A stretch of DNA of 64,000 bases from the NCBI RefSeq assembly GCF_009729415.1, contig NZ_MPKW01000022.1, positions 177,712 to 241,711 on the forward strand, written 5' to 3'. The stretch is from Mycolicibacterium sp. CBMA 234. GTDB taxonomy: Bacteria; Actinomycetota; Actinomycetes; Mycobacteriales; Mycobacteriaceae. The notes beneath the pieces are model-generated. The model had not been told where the DNA came from. It saw nothing but the letters and a program-made list of their open reading frames with translations, and searched no databases. A program made the position numbers and the translations under genes. Below are positions 28,107 through 37,131 of this stretch, piece after piece. Numbering within the stretch: the stretch's first letter is position 1; every line of letters starts with the position of its first letter.

Positions 28107-29993
28107 TCAGTTCAGATCGTCGGGGAACGCGTTGGCCACCTTGCCGCTGCGCAGCGTGCCGTCCAGGTATGCCGAACGGGTGGCCCGGCGGCCGATCTTG
28201 CCGCTGGAGGTACGCGGGATGGCGCCGGCCGCGGTCAGCACCACGTCGCGCACGGTGACGCCGTGGCGCACCGCGATGGCCGCCCGGATGTCGTCGATGA
28301 TCGGCTGGATTTCCAACTTGTGCGCACCGGTGGCGCGCTCGCCGACGATGACCAGCTGCTCGGAGGTGTCATCGGCATCGCGCTTGAGACCCGCGTGCGC
28401 ATCGGCGAAGACCTCGTCGGGCAGCTGGTTGGCCGGCACCGAGAACGCCGCCACGTAGCCGACGCGCAGCGCCTTGCTGGACTCCTGCGCCGAGTACTCG
28501 AGGTCCTGCGGGTAGTGGTTGCGGCCGTCGACGATCACCAGGTCCTTGACGCGGCCGGTGATGTACAGCTCGCCGTCGTGGTAGGCGCCGTAGTCGCCGG
28601 TACGCACCCAGGTGGCGCTGTCTTCGGCACCTTCGGCGTGCGACGGGCTGGTACGCGACTTGAGGGTGTTCTGGAAGGTCTCGATGGTCTCTTCCGGCTT
28701 GCCCCAGTAGCCCGTGCCCATGTTGGCGCCGCTGATCCAGATTTCACCGATCTGACCGTCGGCCAATTCGGTGGCGGTCTCGGCGTCCACGATGACGGCC
28801 CACTCGTCCACTCCGATCTTGCCGGCGCCGGCCTGGGCGACCGCCTTCGGCGAGTCGTCCGGGACCACCACGAAGGTGCCGGTGTTGAGGGCGTCGCGGT
28901 CCACCGACACGATGGTCGGCTCGTCGGCCGACGGCGTGGTGGACACGAACAGCGTGGCCTCGGCCAGGCCGTAGGAGGGCTTGATGGCCTTGGACTGGAA
29001 GCCGAACGGGCCGAACGCCTCATTGAACCGGCGCACGGTGGCGGCCGAGATCGGCTCGCTGCCGTTGAGCACGGCCTTGACGTTGGACAGGTCGATGTCA
29101 CCGTCCTTCGGTACACCGCGGGCCGCGGCGTGATCGAAGGCGAAGTTCGGGGCCACCGAGATGACGCCGCCGGTGTCGGTGTCCTTACGGGCCATCTCGC
29201 GAATCCAGCGCTCCGGCCGGCGCACGAAGGCCGCGGGCGTCATGAAGGTGAAGCTGTGGCCGATCATCGGCGCGATCAGCGCGGTGATCAGACCCATGTC
29301 GTGGAAGAACGGCAGCCAGGACAGGCCCCGGTCGCCCTCTTCGCCTTCGAGCGAGTCGACGACCTGGACCACGTTGGTGGCCAGGTTCATGTGGGTGATC
29401 TGCACACCGGTCGGGATGCGGGTCGAGCCCGAGGTGTACTGCAGGTAGGCGACGGTGGTGTCGTCAAAGTCATCGACCGGGACCCAGGTGGCCGCGACCT
29501 CGTCCGGGATGGCGTCGACGGCGATGACGCGCGGACGCTCCTTGGCCGGCCGGCTGCGGAAGAACTTGCGCACGCCTTCGGCGGCGGCGGTGGTGGTCAG
29601 GATGGCGGACGGCTGGCAGTCGTCGAGCACCGCGTGCAGACGGCCGACGTGGCCGGGCTCAGACGGGTCGAACAGTGGCACGGCGATACGGCCGGCGTAC
29701 ATGGCGCCGTAGAACGCCACGAGGTATTGCAGGTTCTGCGGGCACAGGATCGCGACGCGGTCACCGGGCTCGGTGACCTGCTGCAGGCGCGCGGCCACCG
29801 CCTTGTTGCTGGCGCTGAACTGGGCCCAGGTCAGATCGCAGGCGACGCCGTCGCGCTCGGTGGAGAAGTCCAGGAACCGGAAGGCCAGCCGGTCGCCACG
29901 GACCTTCGCCCAGCGTTCGACGTGCTTCACGATGCCGGCACCGTCCGGGAAGGTGATCTTCCCGTTCTTGATGAACGGGTTGTGGAACGCCAT
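28107..29993 (-). CDS. fadD32: Long-chain fatty-acid AMP ligase FadD32
   Basis: FadD32 activates the meromycolic acid as an acyl-adenylate and loads it on the N-terminal ACP of Pks13. The 628-residue protein has the adenylation motifs YLQYTSGSTRIPTGVQITH (A3), a later YGLAEATLFVS (A5) and WVRTGDYGAYHDGELYITGR (A7/A8), and a basic C-terminal end with PRTSSGKIGRRATR containing the catalytic Lys region. ATG 29993 is preferred over the TTG at 29996 because AGGAG lies 7 bases before it. It heads the fadD32-pks13-accD4 operon; its promoter should lie in 29997-30213, where I saw only an AGGTAA/TTACCT-rich stretch at 30125-30150. Confidence 0.96.
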   Translation of the reverse strand: MAFHNPFIKNGKITFPDGAGIVKHVERWAKVRGDRLAFRFLDFSTERDGVACDLTWAQFSASNKAVAARLQQVTEPGDRVAILCPQNLQYLVAFYGAMYAGRIAVPLFDPSEPGHVGRLHAVLDDCQPSAILTTTAAAEGVRKFFRSRPAKERPRVIAVDAIPDEVAATWVPVDDFDDTTVAYLQYTSGSTRIPTGVQITHMNLATNVVQVVDSLEGEEGDRGLSWLPFFHDMGLITALIAPMIGHSFTFMTPAAFVRRPERWIREMARKDTDTGGVISVAPNFAFDHAAARGVPKDGDIDLSNVKAVLNGSEPISAATVRRFNEAFGPFGFQSKAIKPSYGLAEATLFVSTTPSADEPTIVSVDRDALNTGTFVVVPDDSPKAVAQAGAGKIGVDEWAVIVDAETATELADGQIGEIWISGANMGTGYWGKPEETIETFQNTLKSRTSPSHAEGAEDSATWVRTGDYGAYHDGELYITGRVKDLVIVDGRNHYPQDLEYSAQESSKALRVGYVAAFSVPANQLPDEVFADAHAGLKRDADDTSEQLVIVGERATGAHKLEIQPIIDDIRAAIAVRHGVTVRDVVLTAAGAIPRTSSGKIGRRATRSAYLDGTLRSGKVANAFPDDLN

Positions 29994-30213
29994 CAAAAAT
30001 CTCCTGTCACAGCCTGCCGCGCTGGCTACGTCGTGTGCAGCCGGTCACGCCAAATCCCGGCAAATGGTACCGGGCAGTGGCGATATGCCACCCCAAGATG
30101 CACCGGTCAGCGATACGACCGTGCTCTTACCTATCTCTTAATGTTAGGTGACGCGTATTCGCAGGCCAAATCGCCCCGCCGTTTTTGTACTCGCCAGTAG
30201 CCAACATGTGATG

Positions 30214-31233
30214 TCAGCCGTGTTTGGGGTGCGGCGCGTTGTCAATCAACTGCTTAGCCCAGTCCAGAGTCCACTGCGTCGAGGTCTGGCCGTTCAGGGT
30301 CCAGAACTGCGGGGTGTTGTACAGCGCGTGCACCGGTCCCGCGGCACTGCCGGACAGCGTGGCCAGGGTGCTGGGCAGGTTGATGACGTTGAACGCCTCG
30401 GTCGGTGCGGCGCAGATCAAGTCGCCCTTTCCGCAGATTTCGTTGACGCGGTCGTTGAGTGCCCCGAAGCCGCCGACGCGCGGGCCCGTCATGTTCAGCC
30501 CGAGCATGTCCAGCGGCAGCTCATGCAGCGTGATCTCGGCGCCCTGCCCCGGCGGGTTCGGACCGACGTCCTTGCCCACGTTCGGCTGCCGCCGACCGTC
30601 GGCGATCAACGTCACGCCCAGCACCAGGTCCTGGTCGATGGGACCCCGGCCGTTGCCGATGTCACTGGCGATGTCACCCGCGATGACGGCGCCCTGCGAG
30701 AAGCCCGTGATCACGAAGCTGGTCAGCGGGCACTTTTCGTTGATCTGCGTAATCGCTTCGACAGCCTTCTTCTTGCCCTCTTCGCGGCTGTCGTTGTACG
30801 ACATCTGGTTGTCCGCAGCCAACGGGTTATGGAATTGGGCGGTGTACGGCACGGTGTACTGCGCCAGCCGGTCGGTGCCGAAGGCCTGGCCCAGCGGGTT
30901 GCTCACATTCAGCAGCAGCGCGATGGGGAACGACGGAGTCGGATTGAGCGGATCAAGCACCCGCGATGACTCCCAGGTACCCGGAATCGAAATCAGCTGC
31001 ACGTCGGGGCAATCAGCCGACTGGGACGCCGGCCGCGGCTTGGACGGCTTCGAAGTGCCCGGGGTCGAGGTGGGCGGCTGCGCCGAGGGCGGCGGCGTCG
31101 GTCCGGGCAGCTGTCCGGGCTGGCGCAGCCACACGACGATCGCGAAAGCGACCACGATGACCAGAAGCGCAACAGCGCCCGCCGCGGCGATGGCAAGGAC
31201 GCGATGGCGGCTGCGCCGATTCTTGGTGGCCAT
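30214..31233 (-). CDS. Cutinase-like lipase/thioesterase (Culp6/Rv3802c type)
   Basis: The 339-residue product is a membrane-anchored, envelope-facing serine hydrolase with phospholipase and thioesterase activity in its family. It is regarded as essential and is always next to the antigen-85 genes. It has a short charged start (MATKNRRSRHR), one hydrophobic anchor at about residues 12-36, a Pro/Ser/Thr-rich linker to about 72, then the cutinase fold. The catalytic Ser179 is in ITGFSQGAV, with probable partners D271 in KGDLICAAP and H302 in GPVHALYN. The frame is open further upstream, but ATG 31233 is preferred, with AGGAG about 12 bases before it. Confidence 0.93.
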   Translation of the reverse strand: MATKNRRSRHRVLAIAAAGAVALLVIVVAFAIVVWLRQPGQLPGPTPPPSAQPPTSTPGTSKPSKPRPASQSADCPDVQLISIPGTWESSRVLDPLNPTPSFPIALLLNVSNPLGQAFGTDRLAQYTVPYTAQFHNPLAADNQMSYNDSREEGKKKAVEAITQINEKCPLTSFVITGFSQGAVIAGDIASDIGNGRGPIDQDLVLGVTLIADGRRQPNVGKDVGPNPPGQGAEITLHELPLDMLGLNMTGPRVGGFGALNDRVNEICGKGDLICAAPTEAFNVINLPSTLATLSGSAAGPVHALYNTPQFWTLNGQTSTQWTLDWAKQLIDNAPHPKHG

Positions 31234-31367
31234 ATGGTGTGAGGTCTCCTGAGGCAGAGTCGATCCGGTTGCGTTCCGAATGTACTCAGCGCTCGTCACA
31301 CCAAGGTCACGCCGACCGCTTTTCGGCTGGCCAGGGCGACGGTGTTGTGCCCGAAATCATGCTCCAA

Positions 31368-32273
31368 CTAGCGGATGACGCTGACCAGCTCGCCGGACAT
31401 GGCGCCAAGCTGCCCGCTCCAGCTGCCCCAGTCGTGCTGCGGGCCGTCGGGGAAGTCGAAGTGCCCGTTGTGGCCGCCGACGCTGCGGTAGTGCGCGTAG
31501 AAGGCGCGGTTGCTGCCCTGAGCCTGGTCGCAGTAGCCGATCATGGCCGCCGGGTCGCTACAGGTGACGGTCGACGGGCTGAACACCCAGACCCGGGTGT
31601 TGTTCTGGTTCAGCAGGCTCACGTGGACGTCGGGGTCGTGCCACTTCCAGCGGCCCAGCTGCGGGGCGCCCCACATGCCGTAAGTGTCCACGCCACCGAA
31701 CTCCCGCATACCGGCGGTGATGGCACCGTTGAACGTCGTCGACGACGGGGTCAGGAAGCCCGAGAGCGAGCCGGCGAAGCGGAACCGGTCTGGGTGGAAC
31801 TCGGCGAGGGCCAGCGCCGCGGTACCGCCCTGCGCCGCGCCGACGACACCGTGGCCGTTCGGAGCCAGGCCCTTGTTGGCGGCCAGCCAGTCCGGGAGCT
31901 CCTGACTCAGGAAGGTCTCCCACTGCTTGCTGCCGTCCTGCTCCCAGTTGGTGTAGAAGCTGAACGCGCCACCGGCCGGAGCGACCACGGAGATGCCTTT
32001 ACCGGCCAGCGTGCCCATGGCGTTGCCGGCGGTGACCCAGTTGCTGACGTCGGGGCCGGCGTTGAAGGCATCCAGGAGAAAGACCGCGTGCGGACCGCCA
32101 CCTTGAAAGGACACCGGGATATCGCGGCCCATCGCGGCCGAGGGCACCATCAGCGTCTCGACGCCCGCCGCCTGCGCGGTACCGGCGCCCGTCAGCAAGC
32201 CGCTGGTAAGCACCACTGCAGCCGCAGTCGCGGCGATCGAACGGAACATCCCCCGCATTGCCTGCAGCGCCAT
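31368..32273 (-). CDS. fbpD: Secreted MPT51/FbpD antigen (non-catalytic antigen-85 paralog)
   Basis: MPT51 is a secreted alpha/beta-hydrolase-fold protein related to mycolyltransferases but thought to bind matrix or sugar rather than transfer mycolate. The 301-residue precursor has a signal peptide ending in GTAQAAG, then the antigen-85 start LMVPSAAMGRDIPVSFQ. At the nucleophile position GVVGAAQGGTAA replaces the GLSMAGS of active family members, so the Ser is absent. His is retained in GPQHDWGSWSGQL. ATG 32273 (MALQAMRGMF) is chosen over upstream in-frame starts because it begins a normal signal peptide and has an AGGTGAGG-like site before it. Confidence 0.93.
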   Translation of the reverse strand: MALQAMRGMFRSIAATAAAVVLTSGLLTGAGTAQAAGVETLMVPSAAMGRDIPVSFQGGGPHAVFLLDAFNAGPDVSNWVTAGNAMGTLAGKGISVVAPAGGAFSFYTNWEQDGSKQWETFLSQELPDWLAANKGLAPNGHGVVGAAQGGTAALALAEFHPDRFRFAGSLSGFLTPSSTTFNGAITAGMREFGGVDTYGMWGAPQLGRWKWHDPDVHVSLLNQNNTRVWVFSPSTVTCSDPAAMIGYCDQAQGSNRAFYAHYRSVGGHNGHFDFPDGPQHDWGSWSGQLGAMSGELVSVIR

Positions 32274-32423
32274 AACCAACCTCACCTGTCGTGTGTCGTC
32301 CGAGCGTCCCAAACCCGCGTTGTAGTGAACCACATCACCCCGGCAGATGGTGACCGAACACCGGGAGGCAACGTTGCCAAGGGCCTGGGTCATGTGCATC
32401 ACCGGCGAGCGCAAACGACTGAC

Positions 32424-32449
32424 GGCGACGACCCGTGAGGGTCGCCGCC
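32424..32449 (-). terminator. Hairpin after fbpA
   Basis: An 11-base-pair stem with one mismatch (32424-32434 and 32439-32449) closes a 4-base loop, 36 bases after the fbpA stop on the minus strand. No T-run follows, which is usual for mycobacterial terminators. It suggests separate transcripts for fbpA and fbpD. Confidence 0.55.
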
Positions 32450-32484
32450 GCCAGTGCGAATTGTTGCCAGGTTTTACCTGAGGC

Positions 32485-33486
32485 TTAGGACTGAGCCTGC
32501 GCCCCCAGCACGCGCTGCAGGTCAGGCTTCATGGCCTGCAGCTGCTGGCCCCAGTAGCCCCAGTCGTGGGTGCCGCTGTTGGGGAAGTTGAACACACCGT
32601 TGGTGCCACCAGCGGCGAGGTACTGCTGCTGGAAGGTGCGGTTGGTGCGGATGGTCAGGCCCTCGAGGAACTTGGCCGGCACGTTGTTGCCACCCAGGTC
32701 GCTCGGGTTGCCGTCGCCGCAGTAGACCCAGATGCGGGTGTTGTTCGCGATCAGCGTGGCCATCTGGACCATCGGGTCATTGCGCTTCCAGGCGTTGTTC
32801 GGGTCGCCCGTCGAGCCCCACATGTCGTCGGCCTTGTAGCCACCGGCGTCACCCATCGAGATGTTGACCAGGAACGGCCACCAGCCCTCGGACAGGTTCA
32901 GGAAGCCCGACATCGAGCCCGCGTAGATGAACTGCTGCGGGTGGTAGATGGCCAGGGTCATCGCGGCCGAACCGGCCATCGACAGACCGATAGCGGCGCC
33001 ACCGGTGGGCTTGACCGACTTGTTGGCCTGCAGGTAGGCGGGCAGCTCCTGGGTCAGGAAGGTTTCCCACTTGTAGGTGGAGCAACCAGCCTTGCCACAA
33101 GCCGGCTTGTACCAGTCGCTGTAGAAGCTGGACTGGCCACCGACCGGCATCACCATGGACAAGCCCGAGCCGTTGTACCACTCGAACGCGGCGGTGTTGA
33201 TGTCCCAGCCGTTGAAGTCGTCCTGCGCACGCAGACCGTCGAGCATGTAGACGGCCGGCGAACCCGCGCCACCGCTCTGGAACTGGATCTTGATGTCGCG
33301 ACCCATGGCCGCAGACGGAACCTGCAGGTACTCAACCGGCAGACCGGGACGCGAGAAAGCCCCTGCAGTCGCCGACTCACCGACGACACCGACAAGACCG
33401 GGCAGCGCTGCCGCGGCAACCGCCGCAACCGCCATCCGGCGCGGCATGGCCTTGGCCATCGACCGCATCTTCCCAACGAAACTCAT
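32485..33486 (-). CDS. fbpA: Antigen 85 mycolyltransferase FbpA
   Basis: This secreted enzyme transfers mycolates from trehalose monomycolate to arabinogalactan and to a second trehalose monomycolate. The 333-residue precursor has a long signal peptide (twin-Arg-like MPRRMAVAAV) and a mature start FSRPGLPVEYLQVPS after residue 43. The nucleophile is S169 (mature 126) in GLSMAGSAA, with partners E275 and H307 (GTHDWGYW). Cys130 and Cys135 match the conserved antigen-85 disulfide. The WYKPACGKAGC block and the fibronectin-binding region are kept. Position beside mpt51 and culp6 points to FbpA; sequence alone cannot exclude naming as another catalytic antigen-85 member. Confidence 0.94.
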   Translation of the reverse strand: MSFVGKMRSMAKAMPRRMAVAAVAAAALPGLVGVVGESATAGAFSRPGLPVEYLQVPSAAMGRDIKIQFQSGGAGSPAVYMLDGLRAQDDFNGWDINTAAFEWYNGSGLSMVMPVGGQSSFYSDWYKPACGKAGCSTYKWETFLTQELPAYLQANKSVKPTGGAAIGLSMAGSAAMTLAIYHPQQFIYAGSMSGFLNLSEGWWPFLVNISMGDAGGYKADDMWGSTGDPNNAWKRNDPMVQMATLIANNTRIWVYCGDGNPSDLGGNNVPAKFLEGLTIRTNRTFQQQYLAAGGTNGVFNFPNSGTHDWGYWGQQLQAMKPDLQRVLGAQAQS

Positions 33487-33649
33487 ACCGCTCCCTAATC
33501 TTTCCTATGACGGCGTACGGACAACCCTCACCACCGCCTCTGCCGTTGAGGTGACGATCAGGCCGGGCGCACACGCCCGAGTGGTTATCGCCGCATGGTT
33601 CACCGGCGTTACCTACGCTTCAAGCCGGGTCAGCGCACATGCGCCAAAA

Positions 33650-35644
33650 CTACGGCCCGGCAGCCGGTAAGCCAGTGTAAGGGGTCGACAGCCTCGGAGG
33701 CACATCGAGCTTGCAGCGATACAGCTCAAATAACGGCACGCGATCGATCCGGTAACGCGTAAATGTGAACGCGTGTACCAGATTTGACGTGAACCGATGA
33801 ATGTCCATCGGAGCCCGCACTGAACTGAGCATCGTTTCGGTTTCCGGACAGGTGAGAGCGACCGCCGCCTGCGCGACCCAGTCCTGGTCCAGATAGGTCG
33901 GAATCCAGGGGTACTTCCGCAGATACGGCCCCTCGGCCACCGCCCAGTCCGGGAACAGTTCCTTGTCGTGACCGATCCGCGCGTCATCGAGACGCGCGGT
34001 GTGTGCGGCCAGCGGATTGGCCAACCCGATCTGGTCGACCACCCGGACGTCCAGCGGCAGGTTCATGCCCATCATGCCGAGATTCGTGAAAAAGACTGTG
34101 TGGGGCCCTTTTTCGAACCAGTTCGGGGGCGGCGGCGACTTCGGATCCGGCACCGGTGGTGGCATGGCCGGCACCACGTCCCACTGGTCGTAGTTGCCCG
34201 ACGGCAGCAGCAGCGCCCCGACCGGGGTGTTGTTGATGGCCTCGAGCACCGACCGCATGCGCGGGTAGTCCAGATAGTCGGCGGCCGTCAGCGGATGCGC
34301 ATGCCCGGTCGCCTGCGAGTAGAAGCGCCGTTCGTCGACGATGCCGGAGTAAGTGACCCGGGTGGCGTCGGAGCCGAGGCCCGGTGAGTTGGCCGCCCAC
34401 AGCGACCAGCCGACGACGGCCAGCCACAGGGCCGTCGTCGTGCCGGCCAGGGCGTAACCGACCTCGCGGGCGATGTTCTTGCCGTCCGGAAGAACGATGG
34501 GAATCACGGCAACAGGAGTGACCAGGCACATCAGCGGCACCAGGAGCACCCGGCCGTGCATGAAATCGCCGCCCTGACGCAACCAGTACAGGCCCTGCAC
34601 CAAACCACTGCCGACCATGAAAATCACGACCGCAGTAGGACTTTGAACGCGCCGGGCCAACGTGCTGTAGCCGCGCGGCACCGTCTGGCCCCACCACGGC
34701 CGGCTATGCGTGACGAACAACACAATCGCCAGTGCCGCCGTCAGCACCGCCGGGACCCACAACAGGTACGGATGGTTGAAGTTGCTCAGGTACACCAGAC
34801 CCTGCTGCCACTTGGATCCCGTGGCGTCCTTGGCCAACGCGGTGATGGGCACGAGCAGGCCGTAGTAGCCCATACGGAAGATTTCGTAGGCCACCGGAAG
34901 CAGGCCCCCGGCAACGACGATGATGATCCGCCGACGCCGGCCCCGAGCCGCCACCAGCTGCATGATCAGGGCAACCCCGCCGATCAGCGCCAATTCGGGG
35001 CGAACCAGGACGGACAGGCCGCCGAGGAAGGCGAGCGCACCGTCGAACCGGGCGCTGGTCACGTTGGCGTCTGCTTCTGGCGTCTCGGCGCGGCCGGGGC
35101 GCAAGGCCTGCGACCAGCACACCATCACCCACCACAGCAGCCCCAGATACGCCATGACCAGGCCGTTCTCCAGGCCCGACGTGGCGAAGTCACGCGCCGG
35201 CGGCACCGCCATGTAGATCAGGGCCCCAGCCGGCACCAGCAGCGCGCGCCGGCCCTGCAGCCCGGGCGCAAACAACCGGCCGGCGCCGAGCATGGCAAAG
35301 ACCAGGCCCGCCACACTCAGCGTCAACGCCAAGGTCAGGACCACGTACTCGAGCTGTACCGAGCCACCGATCCAGGACCCGAGAGTGACCAGATAGGTCC
35401 ACAGGGTCGACGTGTTGGATTCGACACGTTCGCCGACGTTGAACACCGGACCGTTGCCGGCCAACAGGTTTCGCACGGTGCGCAGCACGATCAGGCCGTC
35501 GTCCGCGATCCACCGGCGTTGCCAGGCACCCCAGCCGAACAACGCCGCACACACCAGGACGCTCAACCACAGGCTGATACGGGCGGCCCGGCCATACGGG
35601 AAGACCGGCCCGCGCAGCAATTGCTGAGCGGGCGAGTCACTCAC
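33650..35644 (-). CDS. aftB: Terminal arabinofuranosyltransferase AftB
   Basis: AftB adds the terminal beta-1,2-linked arabinofuranose to arabinan, using decaprenyl-phosphoarabinose in the periplasm. The 664-residue GT-C protein starts with a first helix (about residues 22-40), followed by the acidic pair D48-D49 in RRWIADDGLIVLRT and NGPVFNVGERVESNTST, a family block. About ten hydrophobic helices fill residues 80-430, and the C-terminal periplasmic domain contains FYSQATGHAHPL and HDKELFPDWAVAE. The ATG overlaps the ubiA stop as ATGA. The 163 bases between its stop and the fbpA start hold no gene. Confidence 0.94.
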   Translation of the reverse strand: MSDSPAQQLLRGPVFPYGRAARISLWLSVLVCAALFGWGAWQRRWIADDGLIVLRTVRNLLAGNGPVFNVGERVESNTSTLWTYLVTLGSWIGGSVQLEYVVLTLALTLSVAGLVFAMLGAGRLFAPGLQGRRALLVPAGALIYMAVPPARDFATSGLENGLVMAYLGLLWWVMVCWSQALRPGRAETPEADANVTSARFDGALAFLGGLSVLVRPELALIGGVALIMQLVAARGRRRRIIIVVAGGLLPVAYEIFRMGYYGLLVPITALAKDATGSKWQQGLVYLSNFNHPYLLWVPAVLTAALAIVLFVTHSRPWWGQTVPRGYSTLARRVQSPTAVVIFMVGSGLVQGLYWLRQGGDFMHGRVLLVPLMCLVTPVAVIPIVLPDGKNIAREVGYALAGTTTALWLAVVGWSLWAANSPGLGSDATRVTYSGIVDERRFYSQATGHAHPLTAADYLDYPRMRSVLEAINNTPVGALLLPSGNYDQWDVVPAMPPPVPDPKSPPPPNWFEKGPHTVFFTNLGMMGMNLPLDVRVVDQIGLANPLAAHTARLDDARIGHDKELFPDWAVAEGPYLRKYPWIPTYLDQDWVAQAAVALTCPETETMLSSVRAPMDIHRFTSNLVHAFTFTRYRIDRVPLFELYRCKLDVPPRLSTPYTGLPAAGP

Positions 35645-36558
35645 CGGATCAGTCCGGGCAGAATCGCGGCGACGAGCGTTGCTACCAGGGCCACGCCCAG
35701 CAGTTGCAGCACGCGGTCGTTCAGCACGATCTCCTCGGGTTCACCCGCAGCGCCACTGTCGACGTCGACGGCGTAGCGCAGGATCGCGATGGTGAACGGC
35801 ACCATCGACACCGCGAACCACGGACCCTTGTTGCCCTCGAAGGCCCACAGGCCGTAGCAGAGCACCACGGCGGTCGCCGACAACGTCCAGACGAACCGGA
35901 GGTAGCTGCTGGTGTAGGACTCCAGCGCCTTACGGATCTTGGCGCCGGTGCGTTCTGCGAGTTGCAGTTCGGCATAACGCTTTCCGGCCGACATGAACAG
36001 CGAGCCGAACGCGAACACCAGCAGGAACCACTTGGACAGCGGGATCCCGGCGGCCGCGCCACCAGCGATGGCGCGGATCAGGAAGCCCGACGAGTTGATG
36101 CAGATGTCCAGCACCGCTTGGTGTTTCAGGCCGAAGCAGTAGGCCAGCTGCGTCGCAAGATAGACCGCCATGACGATCGCCAGGCTGGGCGTAAGCCACC
36201 ACGAGATGGCCAGCGACGCGATACCGAGCACCACGGCCATGCTGTAGGCCAGCTGCACCGAAACGACGCCCGCGGCGATCGGCCGGTACTGCTTGGTGGG
36301 GTGCACCCGGTCCGCATCGACGTCACGAGCGTCGTTGATGAGGTAGATGGACGACGCGGCCAAACAGAACACCACGAACGCCACACCGACGTCCTTGAAC
36401 ACCTCGGAGTAGCTGTAGGTGTGCCCCTGGGCGCCGAGCGAGGCCAGCGGAGCGGCCAACACCAGGACGTTCTTGACCCACTGCCGCGGCCGCAGCGCCT
36501 TGACGATGCCGGCGGCCAGGTTCTTTGGCGGCCCCAGCTGTTGCGTCTGTTCGGTCAT
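35641..36558 (-). CDS. ubiA: Decaprenyl-phosphate phosphoribosyltransferase UbiA
   Basis: This UbiA-family membrane enzyme joins decaprenyl phosphate to phosphoribosyl pyrophosphate, the first committed step to decaprenyl-phosphoarabinose. The 305-residue protein has the two Asp-rich motifs: N75-D76-x2-D79-x-D81-x-D83 in LINDARDVDADRVHP and a second in YCFGLKHQAVLDI. About nine membrane helices are visible. It follows the PAP2 gene by 3 bases and overlaps aftB, which places the donor synthesis and its use in one transcript. In M. tuberculosis changes in this gene raise ethambutol resistance. Confidence 0.95.
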   Translation of the reverse strand: MTEQTQQLGPPKNLAAGIVKALRPRQWVKNVLVLAAPLASLGAQGHTYSYSEVFKDVGVAFVVFCLAASSIYLINDARDVDADRVHPTKQYRPIAAGVVSVQLAYSMAVVLGIASLAISWWLTPSLAIVMAVYLATQLAYCFGLKHQAVLDICINSSGFLIRAIAGGAAAGIPLSKWFLLVFAFGSLFMSAGKRYAELQLAERTGAKIRKALESYTSSYLRFVWTLSATAVVLCYGLWAFEGNKGPWFAVSMVPFTIAILRYAVDVDSGAAGEPEEIVLNDRVLQLLGVALVATLVAAILPGLIR

Positions 36559-36561
36559 GCG

Positions 36562-37131
36562 TCAGCCCTTTGCAGTTCGCTCGGAAATCGCCCCGACGGA
36601 TTCGGCGACCACGGTTCCCACCACGACACCGGTCAGCACGTCACTGGGATAGTGCACGCCGAGCACCAGGCGAGACAACGCCATGGGCGGCACCAGGAAC
36701 CACGGCAGCGGCAGGCCAGTGGCCCGGCCGATCAGGATCGCGGCCGCGGCGGTGGACGTGGCATGTGCCGACGGGAAACTCAGCCGGCTCGGCGTGCCGA
36801 CGTTGACGGCGATCGCCGGGTGCTGCGGGCGTTCCCGCTTCACGACCCTCTTGATCAGCACAGCGGCGGCATGGGCCAGGAACGTGCCGACCCCGGCCGT
36901 CACCCAGGCCCGGCGGCGCTGCGGCTGCAGCAGCGCACCCAGCCCACAGACCGCGAACCAGCCCAGGCTGTGCTCACCGAAGTACGACAGCGCGCGGGCG
37001 CCCGTCAGCACACCGGGACGTCCGGTCAGCACCGACTGGACCCCAACCAGGACTGCGTCCTCGCCGCGCGGAATGTCGGCGATGACGTCGGTCGATTCGG
37101 GGTTCAGCGCGGCGTTGTCCTCCGCGCTCAT
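36562..37131 (-). CDS. PAP2-family phosphatase (Rv3807c-like)
   Basis: The 189-residue membrane protein has all three PAP2 motifs: KRVVKRERPQ, PSAHATS and SRLVLGVHYPSDV. It is the candidate enzyme that removes the 5-phosphate from decaprenyl-phosphoryl-5-phosphoribose made by UbiA, before epimerisation by DprE1/DprE2. That role is inferred from family and location, not shown by sequence. The start is ATG 37131 (MSAEDNAALNPE), which overlaps the glfT2 stop as ATGA; the frame stays open upstream inside glfT2. About five hydrophobic segments are visible after residue 45. Confidence 0.9.
   Translation of the reverse strand: MSAEDNAALNPESTDVIADIPRGEDAVLVGVQSVLTGRPGVLTGARALSYFGEHSLGWFAVCGLGALLQPQRRRAWVTAGVGTFLAHAAAVLIKRVVKRERPQHPAIAVNVGTPSRLSFPSAHATSTAAAAILIGRATGLPLPWFLVPPMALSRLVLGVHYPSDVLTGVVVGTVVAESVGAISERTAKG

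Noticed and set aside
30120..30160. IdeR box before fadD32
   Set aside because: TTACCT and TTAGGT occur, but the spacing and orientation do not make the 19-base palindrome.
28263..30200. 645-codon open frame on the plus strand antisense to fadD32
   Set aside because: Shadow of a well-supported gene; the residues are low-complexity and no start signal is visible.
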